Assembly: GCA_000824825.2 (NCBI GenBank) | Contig: LM655187.1 | Location: 207,017 to 271,016 of the forward strand | DNA length: 64,000 nt | Reading direction: 5' to 3' | From: Mesorhizobium sp. ORS 3324 | Lineage (GTDB): Bacteria > Pseudomonadota > Alphaproteobacteria > Rhizobiales > Rhizobiaceae | Part shown: one piece after another, positions 37,964 to 46,618 of the stretch | Layout: the number at the start of each line of letters is the position of its first letter | Numbering within the stretch: the first letter of the stretch is position 1 | Notes under the pieces: model-generated | What the model was told of the DNA's origin: nothing | Seen by the model: the letters and a program-made list of their open reading frames with translations, nothing else | Database searches by the model: none | Program-made: the position numbers and the translations under genes

Positions 37964-38013
37964 TTGCGGCGCAGCCGCATATCAACGATTGCGGCATGAC
38001 CGCATATCGCCAG
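37964..38013. repeat. two tandem 25-base hairpin units
   Basis: Unit 1 (37964-37988) and unit 2 (37989-38013) both read ATTGCGGC, a short loop, then (G)CCGCATATC. They differ at a few positions, and each can fold into a small hairpin. They lie between the AhpD-like stop and the YciI-like start. Confidence 0.7.
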
Positions 38014-38062
38014 GCGGCGCTGCCGCATCCCCGGGTCGACGCCGCCTAAAAGGGAGAAGAAC

Positions 38063-38386
38063 ATGGCGAAATTTCTCTATGTCTATCACGGCACTGGTAA
38101 GATGCCGACCGACGAAGCCGAACGCAAAGCGGCGATGGATGCCTGGACGGGCTGGTATGACAAGCTCGGCTCGGCGATCGTCGACGGCGGCAATCCCGTC
38201 GGCATGTCGAAGACGGTGCTGCCCGGCGGCAAGGTCGAGAACAATGGCGGCAGCAATCCGACCGCCGGCTACACGATCGTCGAGGCCAAGGACATCGACG
38301 ACGCCGTCGCCAAGGCCAAGGATTGCCCGATCCTGATGGGCCCCGCCTTCACCGTCGAGATCGCACCGATCATCGAGATGATGTGA
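38063..38386 (+). CDS. YciI/DGPF-domain family protein
   Basis: A 107-residue single-domain protein of the YCII-related superfamily (ferredoxin-like fold). It starts MAKFLYVYHGTGKMPTDEAE, contains a central region with GGKVENNGGSNPTAGYTIVE and ends with AKDCPILMGPAFTVEIAPII, the standard pattern CP-x-G-x2-F/V-x-VEI(A/R)P. Function is unknown; related proteins occur beside ECF sigma factors and may bind small molecules. A good ribosome site (AAAAGGGAGAAG) precedes the ATG. It may be cotranscribed with the AhpD-like gene 172 bases upstream. A long hairpin-ended element begins 65 bases after the stop. Confidence 0.88.
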   Translation: MAKFLYVYHGTGKMPTDEAERKAAMDAWTGWYDKLGSAIVDGGNPVGMSKTVLPGGKVENNGGSNPTAGYTIVEAKDIDDAVAKAKDCPILMGPAFTVEIAPIIEMM

Positions 38387-38451
38387 CGCTCGGGAGCGTC
38401 TTCCGAAATCGAGGCCGCGATCTGAGCTGGCAAGTAAGATAATTACTCGGG

Positions 38452-38573
38452 CTGGCGCCGCCCCTCACCCTTACCCTCTCCCCGTAAGGACGGGGAGAGG
38501 TTGCCGGCGTTGGAGCGCGTCCCCGTTCTTCACGGGGAGAAGGTCCCGGCAGGGGGATGAGGGGCAGCGCCAG
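38452..38573. repeat. hairpin-ended intergenic element, GGGGAGA superfamily (copy 3)
   Basis: Terminal arms CTGGCGCCGCCCCTCA and TGAGGGGCAGCGCCAG pair almost perfectly. Inside lie CCTCTCCCCGTAAGGACGGG-type and CCCCGTTCTTCACGGGG hairpins. This copy lacks the TTCGCCAATCGC core. Confidence 0.8.
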
Positions 38574-38885
38574 CGATCGAAAATTGGATTGAGCCGAGCC
38601 GTTGCCCTGCCCGCCGACAGCGGAACCTTGCCCTTCCGCCGGCGCGCGGCTAAAAGTGCCGACCCCTTTCCCCATTTCGAGCCTCACTTTGCCTCAGTAA
38701 CCGCCGGTCTCGTCTACTCCCCCGAAAGCTCCGCAGGCGCAGCTTTGGCGGCACCTGCATCATTTTCATCTGTTCTTCAGGCGGCGGTTTCGAGACCGGT
38801 TTGGCAGTTGCTGAGCTGTTGTCGCGCGACCCGCGCCGACGCCTGACTTCCTACACAACAGCCTTTCGCCACGCCGTGCCCGCGC

Positions 38886-38954
38886 GAGCATGATCCCGAA
38901 CCGAAGGTCCGCGTCAGCGAAACTTGGTACCCGGTTTTCGGAAAGATCATGCTC
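38886..38954. repeat. palindromic repeat, AAAAGTG/GGTTTT superfamily (variant copy 4)
   Basis: Arms GAGCATGATC and GATCATGCTC are perfect. The interior keeps CCGGTTTTCGG on the right, but the left AAAAGTGGG half is changed and expanded (CCGAACCGAAGGTCC). It resembles the copy at 15621 with about 24 extra bases. Confidence 0.75.
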
Positions 38955-39020
38955 TGACAGAAAGGGCATCTCGGACATCGCCGGCCTGACGGACTTCCCC
39001 CACGGGAAGGGGCCACCGGC

Positions 39021-39641
39021 ATGTCTGGATTGTTGCGTATCCGCTGGACGATCGCGCCCGAAATCGCGCCTCGACCTCTCATAAATTGCAACCGCTGTGG
39101 CGCCATCAGAGCCTATCGATGCAGCGGCAAATTCCGTGTGAACGCCAATGGCAAGCGCATCGACGCCTGGCTGATCTACCGCTGCATGGGCTGCGACAAT
39201 TCCTGGAACCGCACCATTTTTGAGCGCCGCAACCGCCGTGACATCGAGCCTGCTCTTCTGACTGCGCTTGAGGGCAACGATCCAGCACTCGTGCGCCGTC
39301 ATGCGTTCGATGCCTCGGCACTGCGGAGCCGGATCGAACGGATCGAGGAATTTCCCGACGTCACGGTCCGAAAAGAGCCGCTGGATGGCTGGTCGGGACC
39401 CGGGCTTCGGCTCGAGCTTCGACTCGATGCCGCGACACCCCTGCGGCTCGACCGGTTGCTTGCGGGCGAACTCGGCATCTCGCGGTCGAGGTTGCAGGCC
39501 TGGGAAGAGCGGCAATTGCTCTGCGTTGAGCCGGACGGCGCCAGGGCCGTGCGCAAACCGGCGCGCGCCGGAATCGCGATCAGCATCGATCTTTCCGGCG
39601 AGGCCGATCGCGACGACATCATCTCGGCCGCGTGCCGATGA
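39021..39641 (+). CDS. DUF1062 domain-containing protein
   Basis: A 206-residue protein matching DUF1062: a zinc-ribbon-like start with CNRC at about residues 23-26 and CMGC at about 55-58, then an all-charged middle (RFERRNRRDIEP-type) and a C-terminal domain with LRLDRLLAGELGISRSRLQAW, reminiscent of an S4-type RNA-binding loop. Function is unknown; the S4-like ending would suit RNA or nucleoprotein binding, which is my inference. No ribosome site is strong, and the start lies shortly after a repeat copy. It is convergent with typA with a shared hairpin between them. Confidence 0.82.
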   Translation: MSGLLRIRWTIAPEIAPRPLINCNRCGAIRAYRCSGKFRVNANGKRIDAWLIYRCMGCDNSWNRTIFERRNRRDIEPALLTALEGNDPALVRRHAFDASALRSRIERIEEFPDVTVRKEPLDGWSGPGLRLELRLDAATPLRLDRLLAGELGISRSRLQAWEERQLLCVEPDGARAVRKPARAGIAISIDLSGEADRDDIISAACR

Positions 39642-39648
39642 AATCAAA

Positions 39649-39673
39649 GGGGAGGGAGTGCTGCTCCCTCCCC
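39649..39673 (-). terminator. hairpin terminator between DUF1062 gene and typA
   Basis: Perfect 10-base arms GGGGAGGGAG and CTCCCTCCCC around five bases. On the minus strand it is followed by TTTGATTT, so it suits typA, whose stop is 26 bases upstream. On the plus strand no T-tract follows. Confidence 0.75.
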
Positions 39674-39698
39674 ACAATGATCGCCTGGGCTGAAAACC

Positions 39699-41528
39699 TT
39701 ACGCCGCGCCCATCACCTTGGCCGACTTCTCGAAGCGCTTGCGCTCGTTCGGGTCGAGATAGAGCTTGCGCAGCCGAATGGTCTTCGGCGTCACCTCGAC
39801 CAGCTCGTCGTCCTGGATCCAGGCCAGCGCGCGTTCCAGCGTCATGCGCACCGGTGGCGTCAGCTTCACCGCCTCGTCCTTGCCGGCGGCGCGGATGTTG
39901 GTGAGCTTCTTGCCCTTCAACACGTTGACCTCGAGGTCGTTGTCTCTGGAATGGATGCCGATGATCATGCCCTGATAGACCTTGACGCCCGGATCGATGA
40001 TCATCGGGCCGCGGTCCTCCAGGTTCCACATCGCGTAGGCGACCGATTCGCCCTGCTCGTTGGAGATCAGCACGCCGTTGGTGCGGCCGGGCAATTCGCC
40101 CTTATACGGCTCATAGGCATAAAACAGCCGGTTCATCACCGCTGTGCCGCGCGTGTCGGTCAACAATTCCGACTGGTAGCCGATCAGGCCGCGGGTCGGC
40201 GCGTGGAAAACGAGGCGCTGGCGGTTGCCGCCCGACGGGCGCAGCTCAACCATCTCGGCCTTGCGCTCCGACATCTTCTGCACGACGACGCCGGCATGCT
40301 CCTCGTCGACGTCGATGACGACTTCCTCGACCGGCTCCAGCAATTCGCCGTTCTCGCCCTTCTGCATGACGACGCGCGGCCGCGACACGGCGATCTCGAA
40401 CCCTTCGCGGCGCATCGTCTCGATCAGCACCGCAAGCTGCAATTCGCCGCGGCCGGAGACGAAGAAGGAGTCCTTTTCCGGCGACTCCTCGATCTTGAGC
40501 GCGACATTGCCCTCGGCCTCGCGCAGCAGCCGGTCGCGGATGACGCGGCTGGTCACCTTGTCGCCCTCGGTGCCGGCAAGCGGGCTGTCGTTGACGAGGA
40601 AGGACATGGTCACGGTCGGCGGATCGATCGGCTGCGCATGCAGCGGCTCGGTCACGGACGGATCGCAGAAGGTGTCGGCGACGGTGCCCTTCGACAGGCC
40701 GGCGATCGCCACGATGTCGCCCGCCTGGGCCTCCTCGATCGGCTGGCGCTCGAGGCCGCGGAAGGCGAGGATCTTGGAAATGCGGCCGGTCTCGATCTGG
40801 GTGCCGTCATGGTGCAGCACCTTGACCGCCTGGTTGGGCTTCAACGAGCCGGACTCGATGCGGCCGGTGATGATGCGGCCGAGGAACGGATTGGCCTCGA
40901 GGATGGTGCCGATCATCCGGAACGGACCGGGATGCACGGTCGGCGCCGGCACATGCTTGACCACCAGGTCGAACAGCGGCGCAAGGCCCTGATCCTTCGG
41001 GCCTTCGGGATTCTCCGACACCCAGCCGTCGCGGCCTGAGCCGTAGAGGATCGGGAAGTCGAGCTGCTCGTCGGTGGCGTCGAGCGCGGCGAAGAGGTCG
41101 AACACCTCGTTGACCACTTCGATATGGCGGGCGTCGGGGCGGTCGATCTTGTTGATGACGACGATCGGCCTCAAGCCCACCTTGAGCGCCTTGCCGACGA
41201 CGAACTTGGTCTGCGGCATCGGGCCTTCTGCGGCGTCGACCAGCACGATCGCCGAATCCACCATCGACAGGATGCGCTCGACCTCGCCGCCGAAATCGGC
41301 GTGTCCGGGCGTGTCGACGATGTTGATGCGGGTGCCCTTCCAGTCGACCGAGGTCGCCTTGGCGAGGATGGTTATGCCGCGTTCCTTTTCGAGGTCGTTG
41401 GAATCCATGGCGCGCTCGGCGACGCGCTGGTTGTCGCGGAAGGCGCCGGATTGTTTCAGGAGCTGGTCGACGAGGGTGGTTTTCCCATGGTCGACATGCG
41501 CGATGATCGCGATATTGCGGAGGTTCAT
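39699..41528 (-). CDS. typA: ribosome-associated GTPase TypA/BipA
   Basis: BipA is an EF-G-like GTPase that binds the 70S ribosome and helps 50S assembly and growth under stress and cold. The 609-residue product has the G1 loop AHVDHGKT at 10-17, switch [25 protein letters not shown] for G4, and the BipA-specific C-terminal domain ([21 protein letters not shown]). [16 protein letters not shown] is the canonical start, so the 41 codons of open frame upstream are not used. It is a single gene with a hairpin terminator. Convergent with the DUF1062 gene and divergent from a small secreted protein gene. Confidence 0.97.
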   Translation of the reverse strand: MNLRNIAIIAHVDHGKTTLVDQLLKQSGAFRDNQRVAERAMDSNDLEKERGITILAKATSVDWKGTRINIVDTPGHADFGGEVERILSMVDSAIVLVDAAEGPMPQTKFVVGKALKVGLRPIVVINKIDRPDARHIEVVNEVFDLFAALDATDEQLDFPILYGSGRDGWVSENPEGPKDQGLAPLFDLVVKHVPAPTVHPGPFRMIGTILEANPFLGRIITGRIESGSLKPNQAVKVLHHDGTQIETGRISKILAFRGLERQPIEEAQAGDIVAIAGLSKGTVADTFCDPSVTEPLHAQPIDPPTVTMSFLVNDSPLAGTEGDKVTSRVIRDRLLREAEGNVALKIEESPEKDSFFVSGRGELQLAVLIETMRREGFEIAVSRPRVVMQKGENGELLEPVEEVVIDVDEEHAGVVVQKMSERKAEMVELRPSGGNRQRLVFHAPTRGLIGYQSELLTDTRGTAVMNRLFYAYEPYKGELPGRTNGVLISNEQGESVAYAMWNLEDRGPMIIDPGVKVYQGMIIGIHSRDNDLEVNVLKGKKLTNIRAAGKDEAVKLTPPVRMTLERALAWIQDDELVEVTPKTIRLRKLYLDPNERKRFEKSAKVMGAA

Positions 41529-41724
41529 TTGTCTGGTCTCGGGAGCGTTGCAGGCAGCAGGCCAAAAGGCGCCGCCCTTTTCGGTTGCGCGGCTCATACA
41601 AGGTTTTTCGCATTTGCGAAAGGGGACGCCGCGCCCCAAATACATGGTCACTGATTCTTAAACGTCTTGGTGTGAAATGATTCCGTTAACCAAGGTGGAA
41701 CCTTTTGAGGGGCCGGGCAATTTC

Positions 41725-42012
41725 ATGTTCATGACCGATCAGATGTCCAGATTGCGTCCGGTTTTCGCATGGGCAGCGCTTGGCGTGCTCGTTGCGGCGG
41801 GTGCTGCGCAGTCGGCAGCACCTTTCAAGGAAGCCGACCCCATCCAGCCGCCCGACACCAAGACCGCGCAGCAGATGTTCGCCGACGCCCCTGACGGCGT
41901 CGACCCGATCGTCACCGGCCCGGTCAGCGCCGCCTTCAAGCAGCGCCAGAAGGCCGCCAATTGCGACAACGCGGTGTGGCCAAACGTTCCCCGTGCTTGT
42001 TACCCGGATTGA
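41725..42012 (+). CDS. small secreted protein of unknown function
   Basis: About 95 residues from the ATG at 41725. A signal peptide is clear: basic start (MSRLRPVF), hydrophobic core AWAALGVLVAAGAAQSAA, cleavage near AQSAA. The mature 65 residues are polar and end with NCDNAVWPNVPRACYPD, where the two cysteines could form a disulfide. I do not recognise a characterised family; the ending occurs in small rhizobial periplasmic proteins as far as I know. A start at 41677 is also open but lacks a ribosome site. It is divergent from typA, convergent with phoD and followed by a hairpin-ended element. Confidence 0.65.
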   Translation: MFMTDQMSRLRPVFAWAALGVLVAAGAAQSAAPFKEADPIQPPDTKTAQQMFADAPDGVDPIVTGPVSAAFKQRQKAANCDNAVWPNVPRACYPD

Positions 42013-42050
42013 TCATTGAGACGGCTATCTGGCAAGGGTAGCACTCCGGC

Positions 42051-42210
42051 ACACCCCCTCTGCCCTACCGGGCATCTCCCCCGCAAGGGGGGAGATTGAC
42101 CGTCGCCACGACCTTCGCCAATCGCCGACGTTGCAAGAAAGAGGGGCGGCGGCCGAACTGCTGATCTCCCCCCTTGCGGGGGAGATGGCCGGCAGGCCAG
42201 AGGGGGGTGT
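42051..42210. repeat. hairpin-ended intergenic element, GGGGGAGAT subtype (copy 4)
   Basis: Outer arms ACACCCCCTCTG and CAGAGGGGGGTGT, inner hairpins around CATCTCCCCC and GGGGGAGATG. The central core TTCGCCAATCGCCGACGTTG (42114-42133) links this CCCCC-type element to the CCCCGT-type copies at 32196 and 59369. It lies between convergent genes. Confidence 0.8.
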
Positions 42211-42222
42211 CTCGCGCCAACC

Positions 42223-43797
42223 TTACGCCGACCGCACCGGATCGAGCGTGATCTTGTAGAGCTCGTTGTCGTCGCGATCCATCAGCCGCACGGTGAGCTG
42301 CTCGGTTGCGCCGGAGATGTCGACCAGGCCGAAGAACTGCAGGCCAGCCGAGGGCGGCAGGTTCTGGCCCTGCTCGGCGGTCGGTGCCTTGATGAACTTC
42401 AGCTCCGGACCGAAGGTCATGTCGAGCTCATTGGGGCCGAACGTGCCGGCATGAATCGGGCCGGAGACGAATTCCCAGAACGGGTTGAAATCCTGGAACT
42501 GCGCCTTGTCGGGATTGTAGTAATGCGCCGCCGTATAGTGGACGTCGGCGGTGAGCCACACCGTATTGGAGATGCCGGCATTCTTGATGTAGCGGAGCAG
42601 GTCGGCAAATTCGAGCTCGCGGCCCTTCGGCGCGCCATTGTCGTGATTGCTGACGGCTTCGAAGCCAACCTTCTTTGCCGCGTCATCCCAGACGACGAGG
42701 CTGAGCGGCATGTCGGCGGCGATGATCTTCCAGGTCGCCTTGGAGTTCGCGAGCTCGCGCTTCAGCCATTTGGTCTGCTGTTCGCCGAGCATGCGCGACT
42801 TCGGCGTCAGCGTCTCCTCCAGGTCCGCACCGTTCGGGCCGCGATAGGAGCGCATGTCGAGGAAGAACACGTCGAGCAGCGGACCGTAGGCGATCTTGCG
42901 GTAGACGCGGCCCGGCTCCGACGGCTCGTAGCGGATCGTCGTCATCTCGTGGAAGGCGCGCGCCGCGCGGGCCGCCAGCACATGGATGGATTTTTCCTTG
43001 TAGCGGTCGTCCTTGCTGAGATCCTTCGAGTCCGACCAGTTGTTCAGCACCTCGTGGTCGTCCCACTGGTAGAAGGTCGGGCAGATGGCGGAGAGCCCTA
43101 GCACATGCTTGTCCATCATGTTGTACTTCCACTGGTCGCGATACTCGTCCAGCGTCTCGGCGACCTTGCGCTTGCCGTCGATCATCACGACGTTCTTCCA
43201 TTTGCCACCGCCGGGCAGGTCGACCTCATCCTTCATGGCGCCGTCGGCGTAAATCGTGTCGCCGGAATGCAGGAAGAAGTCGGGCGTGTGCTTGGCGATG
43301 GTCGAGTAGGTCTTCATGCCGGTCTCGTCGATGCCCCAGCCCTGGCCGGCGGTGTCGCCCGACCAGGCGAAACGTACGTCGCGCTTGGACGCCGGAGCGG
43401 TGCGGAAACGGCCGACGATCGGCTCGGAGACGGCGTTGATGTCGGAAAGGTCGGCAGCGACCATGCGATAGAAGATGTCCTGGTCCGAAGCGAGGTCGGT
43501 GAGCAGCCGCTTCACCGTGTAGTCGCTGGCGGGTGAGGTATCGAGCGCAGCCAGCCGCGTCGCGTCGGCGAAGCTTTCGGTCGTCGACACTTCGTACATG
43601 ACGCGCGCCGGCCGGTCGGTGCGCGTCCAGACCATGCCGGAGGTGGCGTCGACATCGCCGGACTGGACGCCATGGGTGAAGGCCGGCCGCTGATTGGCGC
43701 GGGAATAGTAGGGCAGCGCGAGCCCGGAGGCGCCGACAAGGCCAAAGGCGCTTGCCGAGGTGACGAAAGCGCGGCGGGTCATAGATATCTTGTTCAT
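42223..43797 (-). CDS. alkaline phosphatase D (PhoD) family protein
   Basis: PhoD-type enzymes are metal-dependent phosphodiesterases/monoesterases, exported folded by the Tat system, that release phosphate from organic esters. The 524-residue product has twin arginines at 8-9 in SMTRRAFVTSA and a hydrophobic stretch to about residue 30. The N-terminal Ig-like domain has FTHGVQSGDVDATSGMVWTR. The metal-binding core shows FAWSGDTAG, FLHSGDTIYADG, YQWDDHEVLNNW and WLTADVHYTAAHYY. The ATG at 43797 follows GGAGAC; a start 27 bases upstream is less likely. A pho box was not found by eye. It is flanked by repeats on both sides. Confidence 0.93.
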   Translation of the reverse strand: MNKISMTRRAFVTSASAFGLVGASGLALPYYSRANQRPAFTHGVQSGDVDATSGMVWTRTDRPARVMYEVSTTESFADATRLAALDTSPASDYTVKRLLTDLASDQDIFYRMVAADLSDINAVSEPIVGRFRTAPASKRDVRFAWSGDTAGQGWGIDETGMKTYSTIAKHTPDFFLHSGDTIYADGAMKDEVDLPGGGKWKNVVMIDGKRKVAETLDEYRDQWKYNMMDKHVLGLSAICPTFYQWDDHEVLNNWSDSKDLSKDDRYKEKSIHVLAARAARAFHEMTTIRYEPSEPGRVYRKIAYGPLLDVFFLDMRSYRGPNGADLEETLTPKSRMLGEQQTKWLKRELANSKATWKIIAADMPLSLVVWDDAAKKVGFEAVSNHDNGAPKGRELEFADLLRYIKNAGISNTVWLTADVHYTAAHYYNPDKAQFQDFNPFWEFVSGPIHAGTFGPNELDMTFGPELKFIKAPTAEQGQNLPPSAGLQFFGLVDISGATEQLTVRLMDRDDNELYKITLDPVRSA

Positions 43798-43906
43798 GGC
43801 TGTCTCCGGGATGGCGTTGAGCATCGCCGGCCAAGCTCCCGCCTCAATGTTTCAGGCGCATCTCGGAACCATGAAGTTTTTATAACAGTGAACAGAGATG
43901 CCCTCC

Positions 43907-44052
43907 CCCTTCTCCCCTTGTGGGAAAAGGTGGATCGGCGCGCAGCGCCGAGACGGATGAGGGGTGTTCCAGCGGAGTGAGACGCTGGCGTTCCCTGGAG
44001 CACCCCTCATCCGTCGCCTTCGGCGACACCTTCTCCCGCAAGGGGAGAAGGG
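43907..44052. repeat. hairpin-ended intergenic element, CCCTTCTCCCC subtype (copy 5)
   Basis: A long inverted repeat: CCCTTCTCCCC...AAAGGTG and ...ATGAGGGGTGTTCC on the left pair with GGAGCACCCCTCAT and CACCTTCTCCC...GGGGAGAAGGG on the right. Pairing spans nearly the whole element. The TTCGCCAATCGC core is absent. It ends 11 bases before the stop of the M3 peptidase gene. Confidence 0.8.
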
Positions 44053-44062
44053 AAGAAGGGCG

Positions 44063-46117
44063 CTACACCAGCCCTCGCTTCACCATCATCGCCCCCGGCG
44101 AAGGCATCTTGCCGCGGAAGGCGGTGTAGAGTTCTTCGGGGTCCTTCGACCCGCCGGCGGCGTAGATGTTCTTCTTCAGCCGCTCGGCGAGTTCCGGATT
44201 GAAGGGATCGCCCGTTTCCTCGAAGGCGGAGAAGGCGTCGGCGTCGAGCACCTCCGACCACATGTAGGAATAGTAGCCGGCCGAATAACCGTCACCGGCG
44301 AACACATGGCCGAAATGCGGGGTGCGGTGGCGCATCGCGATGGTGTCGGGCATGTGCAGCGCTTCAAGCGTTTCGCCCTCGAAACGAAGCGGCTCTCCTG
44401 GCGCATCCGGCCGCGCATGGTAGGCCATGTCGATCAGCGCCGAGGCGGTGAACTCGACGGTGGCGAAGCCGGCGCCGAAGGTGCGGGCGGCGAGCATTTT
44501 GTCGAGCAGGTCCTTCGGCATCGGCTTGCCGGTCTTGACATGCAGCGCGTGCTTTTCCAGCACCGCCGGCACCGTCAGCCAGTGCTCGTAAAGCTGCGAG
44601 GGCAATTCGACGAAATCGCGGCTGACCGAGGTGCCGGATACCGACGGCCAGGTGACGTCGGTCAGCATGCCGTGCAGCGCATGGCCGAATTCATGGAACA
44701 AGGTCTTCGCCTCGTCGACCGACAGCAGGGCGGCCTCGCCGGCCGGCGGCTTGGCGAAGTTCATGATGTTGTAGATCACCGGCTTCGCGCCGTGGCCGAG
44801 CTTGTAGCCCGACTTCAGCGCGCTCATCCAGGCGCCCGAGCGTTTTGAGGGCCGCGCGAAATAGTCGGCCAGGAATAGGCCGCGATCGCTGCCGTCGGCA
44901 TTCTTCACCACGAAGACGCGGGCGTCGGGATGCCAGGCCGCAATGCCTTTCTTCTCCTCGAAGCTGATGCCGAAGAGTTTCGTGGCGACGTCGAAGCAGG
45001 CCGCGATGACGCGCTCGAGCTGCAGATAAGGCTTCAGCTCCGCCTCGTCGAAGGCGAATTTCTCGGCCCGCAGCTTCTCCTGGTAGAAGCGCCAGTCCCA
45101 GGCGGCGAATTGCTCATTGCTGCCGGCTTCAGTCGCCAGCCGCTCCAATTCCTTCCGGTCGGCCGCGGCCTTCTCCAGCGCCTTTTCCCAGACCGGATCA
45201 AGCAGGTCATGCACGGCCTTCGGCGTCTTCGCCATCGTGTCGTCGAGCTTCAGCGCGGCGTAGGATTCATATCCAAGCAGTCTCGCCTTCTCGGCGCGCA
45301 GCTTCAGCATGTCGCGCACCACGTCCGAATTGTCGGTGGCGCCGCCATTCTGGCCGCGCATGGTGAAGGCGCGGAAGGCGATCTCGCGCAGGTCGCGGCG
45401 CTCGGAGAAAGTCGAGAACGGCTCGTAGATCGAGCGCGACAACGTGACCGCATAGCGGCCTTTCTGGCGGCGCATCTCGGCCGCCTCGGCCATGGCGCTC
45501 TTCAAGAAATCCGGCAGGCCGGCGAGGTCGGCCTCGTCGAGGAAAAGCGCCCAGTCGCGTTCGTCGGCCAGCACGTTCTGGCCGAACTTGGTGCCGAGCG
45601 AGGAGAGCTCCTCGTTGATGGCGGCAAGCCGCTTCTTGCCCTCGGCATCCAGTTTCGCGCCGGAACGGACAAAGCCTTTCCAGGTCCTTTCCAGCACGCG
45701 CAGTGTCTCGGGATCGAGCTTCAGGCTGTCGCGGCGCTGGTAGAGGTCGTCGATGCGGGCAAACAGCTTCTCGTTCATCGAGATCGCCGAGAAATGCCGC
45801 GACATCTTCGGCGAAATATCGCGCTCCAGCGCCTGGATGGTGTCGTTGGTGTGGGCGCCGGCGCGGCACCAGAAGATCGACGAGACATGGTCGAGCGGCT
45901 CGCCGGCGAGCTCGAGTGCCGCCAGCGTGTTGTCGACGGTCGGCATTTCGCCGTTGCCGGCGATGGCGTCGATCTCGCCTTGATGCGCCTCGAGTGCTGC
46001 GTCGAAGACCGGGCCGAAATCATTGTCGCCGATGCGCGAAAAATCCGGCAGGCCGAGCGGCCCTTGCCATAACGTCAGCGGATGGGCGGCGAGGTCGACG
46101 GCTTTCAAGGATGACAT
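44063..46117 (-). CDS. M3 family oligopeptidase (Dcp/OpdA-like)
   Basis: A zinc peptidase that degrades short peptides in the cytoplasm. The 684-residue product has the thimet-oligopeptidase fold, and the active site FHEFGHALHG puts the HExxH motif at about 475-479. The third ligand region is SVSRDFVELPSQLYEHW. The substrate-binding YSAGYYSYMWSEVLDADAF segment is at the C-terminus, as in Dcp and oligopeptidase A. MSSLKAVDLAAHP is taken as start, since the longer frame upstream is not conserved. It has no signal peptide. It is followed (in transcription) by a repeat and the phoD gene, and is preceded by the NTF2-like and carbonic anhydrase genes. Confidence 0.93.
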   Translation of the reverse strand: MSSLKAVDLAAHPLTLWQGPLGLPDFSRIGDNDFGPVFDAALEAHQGEIDAIAGNGEMPTVDNTLAALELAGEPLDHVSSIFWCRAGAHTNDTIQALERDISPKMSRHFSAISMNEKLFARIDDLYQRRDSLKLDPETLRVLERTWKGFVRSGAKLDAEGKKRLAAINEELSSLGTKFGQNVLADERDWALFLDEADLAGLPDFLKSAMAEAAEMRRQKGRYAVTLSRSIYEPFSTFSERRDLREIAFRAFTMRGQNGGATDNSDVVRDMLKLRAEKARLLGYESYAALKLDDTMAKTPKAVHDLLDPVWEKALEKAAADRKELERLATEAGSNEQFAAWDWRFYQEKLRAEKFAFDEAELKPYLQLERVIAACFDVATKLFGISFEEKKGIAAWHPDARVFVVKNADGSDRGLFLADYFARPSKRSGAWMSALKSGYKLGHGAKPVIYNIMNFAKPPAGEAALLSVDEAKTLFHEFGHALHGMLTDVTWPSVSGTSVSRDFVELPSQLYEHWLTVPAVLEKHALHVKTGKPMPKDLLDKMLAARTFGAGFATVEFTASALIDMAYHARPDAPGEPLRFEGETLEALHMPDTIAMRHRTPHFGHVFAGDGYSAGYYSYMWSEVLDADAFSAFEETGDPFNPELAERLKKNIYAAGGSKDPEELYTAFRGKMPSPGAMMVKRGLV

Positions 46118-46195
46118 GAGCAATTCCGGTGGGCTGGATGGGAGGCGGGATGCCTCGGATGTAGGGCGATGCGGCGCACCGCGCAACATGTTGGG

Positions 46196-46615
46196 CTAGT
46201 AAGCGCTGCAGTCATGCGCGATCGCCGTCTGCGTGCTGGCGGTGATGTGGCCGCCGACGACGGTGAAGGTCTCACGCATCAGCGTGTCGTTTTCGGGGAA
46301 ATCGTAGCAGGCGAGCACCGTGGTCTCGCCGTTCTCGCTCTTTTCGATGCGATGGCGGATCGCGGCGCCGGCGACCGCGCCCTGCCATTCGTCGATCGAA
46401 GCGATGAATTCCTGCTTGTCCTGGACGACGCCGATGTCGTCGAGCTTCATGCGCACGTCGTCGGCGAGCAGCGCCGACAGCTCGGTGCGATCGGCGGCTA
46501 GCAGCGCCGCATACCAGCGGTCGATGACGGCGCCGTCATCGGCGCCGGCATCGACGATTGCGGACAGCAGCAGTGCCGTCGCGAGCAGCAATTTCCGGCA
46601 AGCGCGATGCATCAA
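46196..46615 (-). CDS. secreted NTF2/SnoaL-like protein
   Basis: A 139-residue protein with a signal peptide (MMHRACRKLLLATALLLSAI, cleavage near DAGADD) and a mature NTF2-like domain: DRWYAALLAADRTELSALLA, then DDVRMKLDDIGVVQDKQEFI, then a hydrophobic beta-strand region. One cysteine in VLACYDF and one in HDCSAY could pair. Members of this fold bind small ligands or hydrolyse them, and no catalytic residues are evident, so a periplasmic ligand-binding role is only a guess. It starts three bases after the carbonic anhydrase stop on the same strand, so they are almost certainly co-transcribed. Confidence 0.75.
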   Translation of the reverse strand: MMHRACRKLLLATALLLSAIVDAGADDGAVIDRWYAALLAADRTELSALLADDVRMKLDDIGVVQDKQEFIASIDEWQGAVAGAAIRHRIEKSENGETTVLACYDFPENDTLMRETFTVVGGHITASTQTAIAHDCSAY

Positions 46616-46618
46616 GGG

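Larger units (their letters stand above)
38387..39020. other. 634-base gene-free stretch with two repeat copies
   Basis: Holds one hairpin-ended element (38452-38573) and one AAAAGTG-type palindrome variant (38886-38954). The 300 bases between them contain only short frames on both strands without ribosome sites or protein patterns. It is the longest stretch of the window without a gene. Confidence 0.6.

Noticed and set aside
38589..38846. An 85-codon frame in the gene-free stretch
   Set aside because: No ribosome site, no domain or signal sequence, and the frame begins within a few bases of the repeat end.
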